64,000 bases of DNA from Guyanagaster necrorhizus (lineage: Eukaryota; Basidiomycota; Agaricomycetes; Agaricales; Physalacriaceae), in assembly GCF_019112545.1 (NCBI RefSeq), contig NW_025064887.1, positions 1,490,413 through 1,554,412 on the forward strand, written 5' to 3'. Each line of letters starts with the position of its first letter. Within the stretch, counting starts at the first letter, position 1. The position numbers were made by a program, and so were the translations under genes. The notes under the pieces are model-generated. The model saw only the letters and a program-made list of their open reading frames with translations. It was not told the origin of the DNA and searched no databases. Of this stretch, positions 44,098 through 55,734 are shown in pieces.

Positions 44098-45501
44098 ATG
44101 GCTTATGCGACACCCCACTTCACGACTGCTGCGATGACAGACGCCAGATGCGTAGCTTGCGCCAAACTACCTCCGGCATACATCTCGCACAGCTTTTCAT
44201 CGACTCGGCCCCCATCGTACACGTCGTCACCTCCCGATTACGATCGTTCCACAGAGTATCATTTAGATGACGACGTCGATGAGCCTCCATCTCCTACATT
44301 TACTTTGGTTGGCAATGACTCCGATGAAAGAGATTTGTGCAAGGACAAATTGATTATCGACGCCATGCCTCATCTTATCGCGCTTGCAGACTGGGTCGCT
44401 GTGGTTCTAGTCTGCACTGCGACTGGACAGACTCCGACGGTTGTGCAGACCGTAAGGTGAGTCGGACTTTCTGATATCCCTCGCCATGTCTGATGGCTGT
44501 GGACGTAGTGAATTATCATTCTCTTCGACCTATGAAACTCTGCATGGCTTCGTCTATGACTTGATCATGTCGCAGCACCAAACGTCCTTCACTCTATTCC
44601 ACATCGTCGCCTACGCCACCCTCTACTTTGAGAAAGTGGAAACTCTCACATTGCGCGAGCTGGAAGAGAGACCGAGGAACATCGAGACATTTCGCAGACT
44701 GATGTTAATCATCTTCTTCGTGGCGTTGGATCAATTTAATGCCGATCCGCTTCCTTTGGAAGATAGGTGAATAATCAATCTGGTGTTATGGTTTTTTCTG
44801 ATTCTGATTAATCTTTGAATAGAGCTCTTCTTACGGGTTTCACTGTCGACCAGGTCCTTGAGGCGCAAGGAGATGTCTTGGAGACACTAGGGTCGTATGC
44901 CCAGATGCCTCGACATGTCTGGAATATATACACCCAGCACTTCAGGGAGTTATGTGCGCAATCCTGGTTGCCGGTGCATAACGATCACAATATATCCGCC
45001 ATCGTCAACGCCTTCCTTACGTTGTCCGAATACACTTCATCAGTCGGTGCCGTACCCTTGTGCGAAGTCCCCCTGTCGTGGCTCGTTCCCTCAATCAATA
45101 CGCAGACATTCCCCCCAATATCACCCCCCAGCAGTCCTGTTGATCTCGCGACAGTCGCCAGGTTACCTTCTCCCACAGGATGGAATCCCTGTGCTAAACG
45201 ACATCACGTTACTCCATCCACATATCTACAAGTACCCCGGTCTTCTAACAACTTTACTCCTGCGTCCAAGGGCTTGTCTATGGCGTCGGAAAGAGTTGCA
45301 AACGAACTGGATAGAGTTAAAATTTGCATTCCTTGGGCACTTCACCAGCCCAAGCCACGGCATGCCTTACCCATCGACATAGATTTCATCACGAGGAAGG
45401 CTAATGCGTGGACTCGGATTAAGCAGAAACTGGCGCCTGTACGGCGCACCTTTGTGAGGGTACGTGGTCCGCGGCCCGCAGCTGTACCAAGGCCGTTCTA
45501 A
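44098..45501 (+). CDS. Hypothetical protein, possibly cyclin-like, 431 residues
   Basis: Three exons (44098-44456, 44509-44766, 44823-45501) join in frame. Residues 1-85 are polar with Pro-rich patches (RPPSYTSSPPDYDRS). Residues about 90-270 are predicted largely helical: ETLHGFVYDLIMSQHQTSFT, HIVAYATLYFEKVETL, RRLMLIIFFVALDQFNADP and VLEAQGDVLETLGSY. This suggests a cyclin-like helical bundle of the PHO80/PCL type, but I see no residue signature that settles it. The C-terminal part is Pro/Ser-rich and then basic (AWTRIKQKLAPVRRTF). A transmembrane origin for the hydrophobic helix RRLMLIIFFVALDQF is less likely because of its charged surroundings. Function is unassigned. Confidence 0.7.
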
Positions 45502-45929
45502 TGGGGGCAAGAACGAGGACTATTTGGCGTAGAAAACTTGGTTCTTAGAAGTGCATTATTTTTATGGTTTTGATGTGGGGGGCATAGTAGATACTAGAAT
45601 TGCAATAATATTGGTAGTAGTAATAATTCATATATCCGTGACATCGTCTATCCGATATGACTTGGCATCGACCCTCCGAGTTGCGGCAAGCAAGGTATCA
45701 AGAATGCATCGAGGTCTCAGTGAAGATGAACAAGAGTCCAGTCCGATCGGTTCCTGGGAAAGTATTACTATGTTTGGGTGATTCGGTCCTCTCTAGTGAC
45801 TTCGATCCCTTCTCTTATATTCGCTTTGTCCATTTTTTTTCTTCTTCAGTCTCAGCTTTTGTGTCCGCAGTGCCTGCTCATGTTGCAGTCGCTGGTCGTT
45901 CTGTAACAATTGCTATTCCTGTTGACTCG

Positions 45930-48900
45930 ATGTATGTTAACTCGTCCTTTTTTTGTCTAACGTCGAAGAGATTTATTTAATTAATGTTTACAGGACCTCT
46001 CGTGCGCAGCAGCCTCCAGTGAACTTGAAGGAGCGTATTGCCGCTCTTCAGCAGCGGAATGTATCCCAAACGCAGAGGCCCTCAGTGCCTTCCTTATCAG
46101 TAAACCAGCCTACGGTACCCTCGGGTGGTCTACGGGATAAAATCGCGAAATTCGAGCAGAAGGGAGGAATTCCTGTACCTAGAGGGAGTTTCGGTTTGGG
46201 TGCGCCTCCGACTGCAGAGAGTAAGCAGACAAGAAAGAAAGGCGAGCTGTATGGGAACCGCATTCCTTCCGCTGTGCGAGTAGCCAGTGGAAGTAGCGCG
46301 CCTCCTATGAGTCGTTCCACATCACCTCTCTTCTCTTCTGGAGGAAGAAATTTTTCGCTGTTGGGATTGGATTACGATGATTTTTCGGACGCTGCGGATT
46401 CACCAAGGGACAGTCAAGCACTTCGCTCTTTATCCCCTTCACCAACTCCAGATGATACACTAGAGAACTCGCGAGCTTTCAGATCCAAATCTCGGAGCAC
46501 ATCATTCGCGGCCGCTCTTGACATAGCTCGTCGAGCAGAGGCCTTATCCGAGCTCAACGGTGGAGGCGACACGTATTCTCGCGAATGTTCTCTTTCGCCA
46601 CCAACCTCTCCCATACCGGGGTCATCTCTTTCAAGTATGGACATGGACGAGCATGACACACCGGTGATCGTGTCTGACGGGTCTTCGTCTCCTCAAGAGG
46701 ACGCGCTGTCGGCAGTGGATGAGCCCTGTGTCACGGTTTCACCTTCAGACATCGCTGAGGATTCACTAGCCTTGTCGGATCTAACGTTAGACAACTCGTC
46801 TCTTCAAGAGGATGCGCTGTCGGCAGTGGATGAGCCTTGTGTCACGGTTTCACCTTCAGACGTCGCTGAGGATTCGCCAGCCTTGTTGGATCTAACTTTG
46901 GACAATTCCGAGACAGATGCCGTGAGTTTGTGAACACCCTGACTGAGAATTTCACTGACGATATTCTTCCAGAACTTAAATACCACTGCTAGCAGCATGG
47001 ACTCCTCGGATTTGACAGACATTTCTTTACAGAGCGCAGACGCTCCGATGGACAAGCCTGATACTCCAACTCCTGCAGCACCCATTGAGCTCGAGCGGTC
47101 ACATTCTCCAGTGCCCTTTGCCACTTTGCCATCGCCACCGCCACCACCCGTCATATGTGTCACTGATGATGTCGGAACTCATACTGAAGTGGCATCCGAT
47201 CTAGCAAACGCTGCAAATGAAGAAGACTCGTACATTAATGTCAATATCAATGCATCGGCCGGCGTCGCAGCCCCCGAACTTGATCATCCTGGCGCTAATG
47301 ATGTGATACTTTATGATCGGGTCTCTGTTGAGGTATCAGAGCTACCACAGTACCAGCTTTTACGGACGCCGGATACCGCTGCGGTTGAGCAACATCGTGT
47401 CTCTTCTTCACCTGAGTCATCGCGTCCGGGCAGTGTTGCTATGGCCAGTCGCTCAGCCGAGTCTATCCTGGCCTCAGTTGAATTCCTTGAAGCTGGGAAC
47501 GCTTATATGGAGAGGGATCATACAGAGTTGATCCCAATACCGGACTCTCCATTTGTTATAAATTCACATGACGCCGAGTCCACTCCTGTCCCATCCCAAC
47601 CATCGTCTCCAGCTCGTGAATCTTTCTCACTTCCCATGCTCATGAATCCTTTGCCTCGCCCTGTGAGCATGATAGAAACTAGTCCCAGTCACATCACTAC
47701 TACCCATCGCAAGACCAATAGCGGTACGCAAGCATCGATCCAACCTTTTGAATCCTCTCCTTATCCCACCGAAACCGAATTCGGTGAACTAACAATGCAC
47801 AAACTTTCCCACTCATTTTCGCGTCTGCGCACTGAATCGGGGCCGGTAACATCTGGAGATCCATCATTCTCGGCTGTTGTGCATGGGAAAGTGAGAGAGG
47901 TAGCGACGCTACCTTCAAGGACACTTTATCCACCGTACACACCACAGATGAATAGGATTAAACGCACCGTGGCAGTAGAACCGCCTCTCAGTCCAGGTTC
48001 CGGCGAATTGGCATTGCTGCTCAAAAATGCTGCTCTTCTAGAACGTTCATTGATGAACGGGGAATTGCCAAGCGAGGTCGGCTACGAGGACAAGAAGAGA
48101 GTTGTTTCTACTCCCGAAAATCCTCAGCATGTAGAAGAGACGAAGGCAGCGGAAATCAGGTTACCCCGTGTTCTTGGAAAAGACGAGCCAGTAAGGCGAA
48201 AACGCAGCTTTCGCGTGCCGCAGGTCCTTGCTCGAAACAAGTCCAAAACTCGAGATGGCGCTAGCAAAACCTCCCAGGACTCTGTTGTGGAACAGGGTGA
48301 GGCCATTTCTTGTAATGGCCGAGCAACGTCAGGTCCCGACTCTGATCAGACTTGTTCGACGTCAGGCCACATCCGACATGGTTCTGGTAGTGTTTTAGAC
48401 GTGACACCAGAGGCTGATCGTCCCCCGACGCCGCCACCAAAGTCTCCGCGTTCCAAATACCTGGCCAGTTTCAGAAAACTAGCAAGCGCATCTCGTTCCT
48501 CCACCTTTCATGATGCGTCGCGTCAGAGCGTCTCTTCTGAGATTTCATCCGACGATTCTCTTCCGGTCGTCACTCCTCCCGATATTAGCCCCGACTTAGC
48601 TGAGTCGGAAACTATAAGACCAGGGACTGGAACTGGTGTAGGATTTAGGGCCTCTGCACCGAGTGGTATAGTTTGGCCTTCATTATCTCCAAAGAAAAAT
48701 GGGAGTATCAATAGGGCATCATCCTTTGCAGAGAAGATGTGGCGCCGAGGGAGGACCAAGTCGACTATCAGTATCGCCAGTACGACTGACAGTGACGGTG
48801 AGTTCCTTGGTAGTATTTCGCTCCTTGGTCCTAATGAGACCTTTCAGATCGTAGCACATTGGGTACTATCAAGAGCGTACTTCCTCGATTGAATCGCAAA

Positions 48901-49494
48901 CCTTCTGCCCCTGCAATCTCAAAGACAACCACGGGTGCTACACAATCTTCGTCGCCTCAGGATAACATCATAGTACCTCCCGTGAGGTCTCAATCTCTAC
49001 GTTCGCTCCACTTCGCTTCGCAAAGGCCACCTCTACCCCCGCCGGGCACCATGCCTCCTTTGCCCCATGCATATTCGGATCTCCTCGCTCTCCCAGGCGC
49101 GTCTCAACAATCAAAATTTGATCATGCCTTGGGCTCACATCAGGGGAGCCATGGCTCTACCAGCACCCCTCCCCGTCCTGTTTCATGGGCGACAGTATCT
49201 TCAAATGTTTCGTCACCTTCTACTCTTCTTGATAGGGAACTCTTCGATGCATTCCCTTCGGTACCTCAGAACCTACCCTCTCATTTACCCCAAGGCTACG
49301 CGGTGGGGCTTTCAGTATCAGAATCGGAAGGCGGCTGGAAAACGCCTACCCAAATTAATCCTCATCCAATCCCCGAACAGAGTGCAGCCTCTATCGATCG
49401 GTCAAATACTATTCGTAGACCTCGGACGTCAACAGAGACCTGCAAGCAGATATCTACGGTAACTTTGGACCAGGGATTGGACGATTCTAGTTAG
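45930..49494 (+). CDS. Large Ser/Pro-rich conserved basidiomycete protein, 1,133 residues
   Basis: Coding exons are 45930-45931, 45994-46921, 46973-48797 and 48848-49494. The first contributes only AT of the ATG; the G comes from the next exon, giving MTSRAQQPPVNLKERIAALQ. The N-terminal block continues with GGLRDKIAKFEQKGGIPVPR and GELYGNRIPSAV, a pattern I associate with unnamed mushroom proteins. The rest is disordered, rich in Ser, Pro and Thr, with proline motifs (PPLPPPGTMPPLP near the C-terminus) suggesting SH3 or profilin-type binding. Residues about 232-306 contain two tandem copies of a 37-residue unit. A basic patch KEEPVRRKRSF-like region (VRRKRSFRVPQVLARNK) lies about residue 710. 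Possibly a cell-polarity or cytoskeletal scaffold; this is inference only. An upstream in-frame extension cannot be excluded. Confidence 0.78.
46693..46911 (+). repeat. Tandem 111-bp (37-residue) coding repeat, two copies
   Basis: The segments starting TCAAGAGG at 46,693 and 46,804 are about 90% identical over 111 bases. Each encodes QEDALSAVDEPCVTVSPSD, then an Ala-Glu-Asp-Ser segment ending DLTLDN. The period keeps the frame. High identity between copies implies a recent duplication. Confidence 0.88.
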
Positions 49495-50023
49495 TTATTT
49501 CACAACACACACTTCGTGCTATTTTCGGTTGCTCTCGTAATTTACCACTGTAATATATTCATTTTGGAAGTTAATGATAGGAGGTTCAGAAAGATAATCA
49601 GCGCTTCTATTTCTTCTTGACAGGCTCCTTGGAAACTTCATCTGGACTAGTGCAAGCCGGCTGTCGTGTTTTGAGGGAGAGGTACATTGATATCTCCCTG
49701 ACAGATATCATGAAAAGGCCTGAGGTTGAAATATTGACACTGCATTCATATCCAACGTGCTTTAGATGTATAAACCAACAGTAGATTCGTTTTCGTATCT
49801 CTGCTAGAGGAAGATGCCTTGTTTTTGGCTTTGAAGGCGGCGGAGTCATCGAATACTCTTGAACTTAGAAGAAAAGCACTATTGACTCGTGCACGAAGTT
49901 TTGACTACATAAAAGAGCAAGTCGACAACAAAGCAACAATAAAAAAGCAGCGAACGAGCGAACAAAGCGGAATATAAGGAGTACCATGGATCCAATATTC
50001 TAACACAGGTAATAAGAGGTAGT
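49495..50023. other. Intergenic region between convergent genes
   Basis: The 3' flanks of the Ser/Pro-rich protein gene (+) and the poly(A) polymerase gene (-). An 80-codon minus-strand frame at 49,607-49,849 has no recognisable family. Nothing else is seen. Confidence 0.45.
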
Positions 50024-52610
50024 TCAGTTGTCACTGTCTCCAACGTCGCCAGGCCCAATACCCTTGGACAACCAATATGACTGCTTGCGATTGCGCTCCC
50101 CAATGTCGACTTTGCGTTTCGACTCTTTATCTGCGGGGCTTGAGGAGTCACTGGCGTATTCATCCTCTTCTTCTGCAAGGCTATCTTCGTCTGTTGTAAA
50201 GGGCTCCCGAGTATCCAGTTGCGTTTCCTTGCGTCCGCGATTCTTCGGCGGTTCCTCATTCTTTCCTTCTGCAACACTATCCTCGCCTGTCGTGAAGTGT
50301 TCCCGGAAATCAGCCGATATTCCTTTGCGTCTGCGTTTCTTCGGCGGCTCCTTCCCGATGTTATATCTCCCTCCATCGGACTCGTCATCGTCTCTCCGGC
50401 GCTTCTTGCTCTCCCTTTCTTGTTCTGAGTCAGTACCCAGATCCATGTTCATCTCGTACGACTCTTTGGAAAAGCCACTGCCATTCTGGTTTCCATCTGA
50501 GCGCCCATCGAACACTTGGGGAAGTGGTTTCTGGCCAACCATTCTGTGTAAATCCCCAGAATCGTAGACTTCCTGCACCACCTTTCGATGATTTATAGTC
50601 TATCAAGCTGATGAATCAAGTATCATCTCAAGACAAAAAAACGGTAGGAACGAACCTCTTGTGTTATGCTCAGAATAGCTGACAAAACGCTCAGATCTGC
50701 AGGATCAAAGCTGCCGCGTAAGTGCAGAGCGCCTCCTGATCGTCGAGAGTTGATGATGCCAGCCTTCAGGTACGCAGCAGAGGCCAGGATGTTGAAAGCA
50801 CCAGCAAAAGTCGTCTTGACTTTATTGAATGCGAATGAACCACTTGAGATATCGTTCGCTGTGACAAAGGTGAATCCCATAAGTTCACTGTTTATGAAAG
50901 TTCATTCACGTACAAGGGTCAGCAGGATCTTCGATGGACAAGAGCAATCCTTTCGAATCATTGTGCCATCCCCTTTGCCTCTTGTTATAATACGTCCCAC
51001 CGTCCCTCACGGAGATCCCAACATCATCGAAGTTAAAATAGCACCCATACAACTCGAAGAACTCCATCACCAAAACGCCCATGTTTGCATCAACGGCCAT
51101 TTCTCCTCTTCGAATCTTCGGGTGCATTTGCAAGAAGCTGACAACTAAACACACGATTGCGTAGCTGCCCAGCCCGCCAGTATACACTTCGTTCATGCCT
51201 CGTTGAGCAAGAAACATCTTCGTGATGAGTACGAGACCGCGCAACGCCATACAATCCTGTCCATGCATGTTGCGGAGGAAGCCGTTGATAATATCTACGC
51301 CGACTAGACCGTTGCCCTGATTGATGCTGATGTCGACGTGGAACATGCCAAGCTTCGTGACGAATTTGACAATGGGGACGCGCGCCTTGGCGATGATGCT
51401 AACCCGGTCAGTTATACCGGCTCGCTTTAGGGTTGCAGCAAGGGAGTGAAGGACAGTAACCTTGTTGCTATATGCCATGGAATCGGAGAGAATAACGAGG
51501 TCAATATCACTAGGAAAACATCAGTGACGACGCTTTTAGTGTGAAGGAGAGACAAACCCAGTTGGTAAATATAGTTTGGTCGCGTAGCTTCCGAAAGGAA
51601 GAACTTTGGCGTCTCTAAACGATGCTGCGACTACTTTCTTGATATGTGCCACCACAAGGCCACGGATCTCGTCTTCTACTGGCGTCGGTGATATCCATTT
51701 TGTGAATGCCTTCACTTCCCGGTGCAAACTGGTTGGCAGTGAGGGCGCGTTAGTGGAAGACAGACGATGCACATACACCTCAGCAACATTGGTGCAACTA
51801 TCCAAGTCCAAATTCTCGAGCCACGGGACCTTGTCTACCTTCCTGTCTCTGCGTCCATATTTCGCTTTTTCTCGGCGTCTACGATCCGTGTACGTTTCTC
51901 TTTCTCGACTGCGTCGCCTCTCCTTGTTGCGGTCCCACTCTCGTACGCATGGAGAGTGATCTCTTCCTATAACGCAAGATTAAGGCAAGTAACGAAGTTT
52001 AAAAAAATGTAAACGTACTTTTACTCTTCTTCTCTCGCCTGTCATCGTTGGTATCGTCGCGCCTTCCTCTGCGGTCGGGCTCTTTATTCTCTCTGCGGGT
52101 ATCTCTTTCATCGGAAGGAGGCGTTATTCCATCGTCGCGTTCCTTTTCTTTCCTATCCATGCTACCGGTCTTCTTTTCATCGCTATCATCCGAATCCGAA
52201 TCGTCGAACACAACAAAATCTGCACCGATGCCAAGATCCTTGGAGACGGTTGGTTCATCGGAATCGTCAATGACGATTACGTCTCGTTCCACTTCACTGG
52301 AAATACGACCATTATCCGTCTTTTGTTTCCTCTTTCCGTTCTTTTTACTTCTCGTTTCTCGTGGGGCATCTTGGAGTGGTCTAGAAGAGGATGAGGCGAT
52401 TTTCTCGGCTGGTAAGGTGATATCATCACGCCGCGGACGAATTGGATTAGGAACTCTGTCCCGCTTGATTTTTGGTCGGTTTTTGGCAGTAGATGCGGGT
52501 GCAGGCGACGCGGCAGGACTATCGTTGGTGGGCGTGTTGGTTCCGGAACTTTTTTTCTTGCTTTCCAAGGAGACAGATGAAGGCTGAACAGAGAGAATCT
52601 CTTCTTCCAT
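50024..52610 (-). CDS. TRF4: Non-canonical poly(A) polymerase of the TRAMP complex (Trf4/PAPD5 type)
   Basis: Five exons (52610-52019, 51966-51558, 51509-50914, 50858-50656, 50599-50024) give 791 residues. Trf4-type enzymes add short poly(A) tails to aberrant nuclear RNAs, marking them for the exosome. The N-terminal 230 residues are charged and disordered with an acidic-Ser SIM-like patch (DVIVIDDSDE). The nucleotidyltransferase core starts near 265: RLSSTNAPSLPTSLHREVKA, then GSYATKLYLPTG followed across an intron by DIDLVI, which supplies the catalytic Asp pair (about 334-336). The third Asp is in MFHVDISINQGNGL. The PAP-associated domain follows (GGLGSYAIVCLVVSFLQMHP, GVLVMEFFELYGCYFNFDDV, LLLSIEDPADPSNDISSGSF). 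The C-terminus is a repeated Lys/Arg/Asp-rich nuclear tail. The gene diverges from the small protein gene at 52.8 kb. Confidence 0.94.
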
Positions 52611-52757
52611 GTTCGTATTGAACTAGAAGGGTGGTATCTGACTGTGGCGAGAATAAGTGGAAGGAGGCTTTTCCCGGACATCGGCCCGAGAGCCGCAAAG
52701 GCAAGAGCTGGGTTAGGGTTAGAGTTTCTAGCCTACTCCTCATCGAACATCCATGCG
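52611..52757. promoter_or_regulatory. Short divergent promoter between TRF4-like gene and small basic protein gene
   Basis: The two start codons lie 147 bases apart, or 33 if the upstream in-frame ATG at 52,644 is used. The promoters must overlap. There is no TATA box. It includes a GGTTAGGGTTAG run near 52,712. Confidence 0.4.
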
Positions 52758-53120
52758 ATGAATCGTATTTCCTTCTTCGTCTCGCAATACAGATACGCCA
52801 GAGGCACGAACAAGTCTTGTAAGCACTACTTGACTCATCTGATCACTTAGTTAACTTTTTTTCTAGTTCCTCCAAAGCAGTTTTCAATCTCTTTTGCGAG
52901 GGAAGGATCCGAGGACGTGAAAGACCAGAATTTCGCTGAGAGCAAGGTGGTGTAAGTTTTTCGTTCATGTCATCAATGACAGCATCGCTAAATACAATAT
53001 TTTTGCAGGGATTTCTTCGTTAACAAGAACCGTAAGACTACTGGGGTTGTCCCCAGACGTGTAACCCAGATTCCGTGGCGAAAGAATTGGACTGGAAGAA
53101 GACGTAGACCATCACCATGA
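52758..53120 (+). CDS. Small basic protein, 85 residues
   Basis: Three exons (52758-52818, 52867-52951, 53009-53120) close in phase. The product begins MNRISFFVSQYRYARG, a plausible mitochondrial presequence. It continues FPPKQFSISFAREGSEDV and FFVNKNRKTTGVVPRRVTQI, and ends PWRKNWTGRRRRPSP, strongly basic. I do not recognise it; a small mitochondrial ribosomal or assembly protein is a guess from size and charge. An in-frame ATG at 52,644 would add 38 residues, but that leaves only 33 bases to the divergent neighbour. The stop codon overlaps the apparent start of the next gene in ATGA. Confidence 0.55.
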
Positions 53121-53950
53121 ATTGTCTGCTAGGTTCTAAATTAGAGCAGTTACCTGTTGAGGTGAACAACTAGCTGTCATTCACATTCACTTGTGCTGAC
53201 GAGACGAAGCTTCTATATGAGATACAACTATTCGCTCTTTCGGACAGTCTGCCATACTCCTCTCGCCTCCTTTACGATACCTTCAATGCCTCTCCAAATT
53301 CATTTCGTGCCCAATACATATTCGGCCGTGTCTTACGCCCTTCATCTTCCTGGCCTCCGGACTTCTTTTCCAGAGTTATTCGATTCCGGCTATGCTCTTC
53401 ACAAGTACTGGATATAATCTGTAATCGCTGCGCCGACACCACCGGCCTCTCCAAAACCACGGAAATCCCCCGACATCTTTTCCAACACCTGCTCAGGCTA
53501 CAGAGGCCTTCAAGCGAATGGTCCGACGCGGACCATCCACTACCCTACCTCCGACATCTGCACAAAAAGGTGCCTCATCTGAATCTGAATTCGCACGGCG
53601 GTTATGCCCTGGCCATGGCTGTTCATGGAGGATTTGTACAACTTATACAATACCTCCTTGCATTCGGGGCAGATCCCCGAAGGAAAGACGGTCTTTCTGT
53701 TTTGATTGCCGTTCGAAAGAAGAACCTCCATCTCGTCCGATTGCTTGTGGAACCAGGCTATGGGGGGAAAGTTAATGGTGCAAAAAAGCGCAAGATTGCG
53801 GATAGGATATCTTGCGAACGATACCCCGAGCTTCTGAAAGCCGCCGTTAAATGTGACGCGAGGCATATCGTGAATTACCTGCGTCAGAAGGGATGTGTAC
53901 CTGATATGAAGACACTAGGTTTAATGCGTAGTTCTGATGAGCGAGATTAA
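53117..53950 (+). CDS. F-box-like / ankyrin-repeat protein, 263 residues
   Basis: A 747-base open frame (53204-53950) has no ATG before its middle. A 45-base first exon (53117-53161), joined by a GTGAAC..GACGAG intron, supplies MNCLLGSKLEQLPVE and continues TKLLYEIQLFALSDSLPYSS. LEQLPVETKLLYEIQ is F-box-like. DTFNASPNSFRAQYIFGRV is a block I associate with mushroom ankyrin-type proteins. C-terminal ankyrin-like units include GGYALAMAVHGGFVQLIQYL, AFGADPRRKDG, LHLVRLLVEPG and LLKAAVKCDARHIVNYLRQK. It probably acts as a substrate adaptor in ubiquitination. The start overlaps the preceding gene's stop by four bases, which is unusual for a eukaryote and could mean a shared transcript or a mis-set start. 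Confidence 0.7.
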
Positions 53951-54064
53951 ACTGCTACGCGGGTCTTCTCCACTATCAATGCACAAAAAGAAGTGTTGTC
54001 ATGAAACTGTCTTTCAACGTACGCCTTGAACGGTGCCCTCATCAAAAAAGAACGGCTAATATCA

Positions 54065-54676
54065 TTATGTACAGGAAATGATGTCTTTACTGGCATGCAG
54101 CATGCTAGTTTTGTCAACCGGAACAGCTACCCGCTTCATAGCAGTGAAACTATTAGACCCAAGTCGATACTTTCTCCTCACTGTCTCGTCAGAAACTATA
54201 GTGCCGTAGAGCGTAAAGCGGCAAAATGTAGACGCATCCTCGCAATCCTCTGTACACGCCGTCCATAGGACCTCTAAAAAAGAGTCGTTGCTGGGCATCC
54301 ATGGTATACCCTCATCCTCTTTTTCCTCATCTCCTTCTATCCGGATGGTATGAACACACATCAGCCCCCTAGCAGCTCGCGGGATGGTGTCAAAATCCAT
54401 GTTGAGCACCAGGCTACGTTTCACTTCCACCCGTTCGACCATATCAGCTAGTACATCTTGGTATTCATCGCTTTGGCACCATAGTTTCCGTTCCTGGGCA
54501 TTGCGCCATCCGGTTAAGAGGTATATGACACCTGGATGCCTGACGTCGGCATAGAATGTTAGAGGGTACGCGGAATACGATGGTTGGAGGCTACACCAGG
54601 ACGTGTAGAGCCGAGATAGAGATTCGAAGTTGTTTGGGGGCACATGGTTAAGCGTTGTAAGTTCGGTCAAGGGCAT
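54065..54676 (-). CDS. Hypothetical protein with ABM-like dimeric alpha-beta barrel
   Basis: A single-exon frame of 203 residues from the ATG at 54,676. Its first 90 residues (SLSRLYTSWCSLQPSYSAYP, ADVRHPGVIYLLTGWRNAQE, KLWCQSDEYQDVLADM) resemble fungal antibiotic-biosynthesis-monooxygenase-like barrels, where a short sheet and the W-x4-E pattern recur. The second half (NMDFDTIPRAARGLMCVHTI ... FCRFTLYGTIVSDETVRRKY) looks like a second, diverged barrel. No catalytic residues are identifiable. Short basidiomycete genes of this kind are common and uncharacterised. The gene is convergent with the ankyrin gene, with 114 bases between. Confidence 0.65.
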   Translation of the reverse strand: MPLTELTTLNHVPPNNFESLSRLYTSWCSLQPSYSAYPLTFYADVRHPGVIYLLTGWRNAQERKLWCQSDEYQDVLADMVERVEVKRSLVLNMDFDTIPRAARGLMCVHTIRIEGDEEKEDEGIPWMPSNDSFLEVLWTACTEDCEDASTFCRFTLYGTIVSDETVRRKYRLGSNSFTAMKRVAVPVDKTSMLHASKDIISCT

Positions 54677-55734
54677 GGCCAAAATATGCTGTCAGGATGT
54701 TGGTGGTATCGTTCGTTTGTCTTTTCCATCAGAGGTATATATGCTTTCTTCTGGAAATGCACGAAAACATTTTCCGGAATGACAGCCGACCGCATAGGCA
54801 GTGATCAATACACGAGATGTTTGCGACAGCTTGACAAGCCGGAAAGCACTGATGTCAAGCCGCAAAAGTATTTTATCAAGGTCGGGGTGGTACAATCTGT
54901 AACACCGGAACTGTTTTACAAGCCGGGAAAAGTCATCATCCCTATAAGCCAGAATATTTATGTATAGTCAGCGTAATTAGCTTAATAGAAACGTTGGCTT
55001 ACGGAGAAGGTTCTGAATAAGATGAATGACATTACTTAGCAAAACGGGCCCACAAGGCCTTGTTCTTGTCCTTGTTCTGCAATGGCCGTGCGAGCGATGG
55101 AATCTCCCACGACCAAATCGCCTTCGAGTACATTATGTCATTGTTATCGCTGTAAAAGATCAACTGTGTACGTATATGATGATCTGCCTTCCTGATCTAT
55201 AGTGTCTTCCCCATATCACAAGTTTCGATCACTGGGACACCTCTTTAAATGTGAAATAGTGTATGGTACCGTCCCGTGTATTAATGGAAGATGTACCTAG
55301 GTACTGGAGCACGGACGTAATCCAATACAATCCACAAGGTCTTTGACGGCTTGGCTGAGCACGAGCACTTCATTCGTGGGAGGAGGCAGGGGGAACGATA
55401 AGATTCTCCTTCAAACACTGAAAAACATAAAAGGTCCGCAATGTAAGTCGTATGAAATGCCGCCGGTCTTTTTATTTAACGGTATTTTTAGGTGACCGGA
55501 AAACACTTCAAAAGCCTTGAACCTTAGCTTCAACGTTTCAACAGTACGTTACAGCGGGATGTCGACAATTGGACATGTCGGTCTCGTGAGAATTCATGAT
55601 TATTCATTTATTATTTATTATTTTTATTATAATGATCGACGCCCTCATCCGGATCCGAATCCGTTCTGCAGCTGCAGGATACCGTAGCGGTCTTCCTTTC
55701 TCCATGTCATATATCTCCTAATCTCCGACCGTCG
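54677..55734. other. Intergenic region of about 1.06 kb between divergent genes
   Basis: The promoter side of the barrel-like protein gene (-) and of VPS11 (+). AT-rich simple sequence occurs at 55,600-55,632 (TTATTTATTATTTTTATTAT). No gene or RNA is seen. Confidence 0.45.

Noticed and set aside
49607..49849. 80-codon minus-strand frame downstream of the poly(A) polymerase gene
   Set aside because: No family resemblance, no splice partners, and it lies in a short gap between convergent genes.
52048..52587. 179-codon plus-strand frame opposite the Trf4 N-terminus, and the similar frame at 50,028-50,567
   Set aside because: Both are antisense shadows of charged, low-complexity coding exons of the poly(A) polymerase gene.
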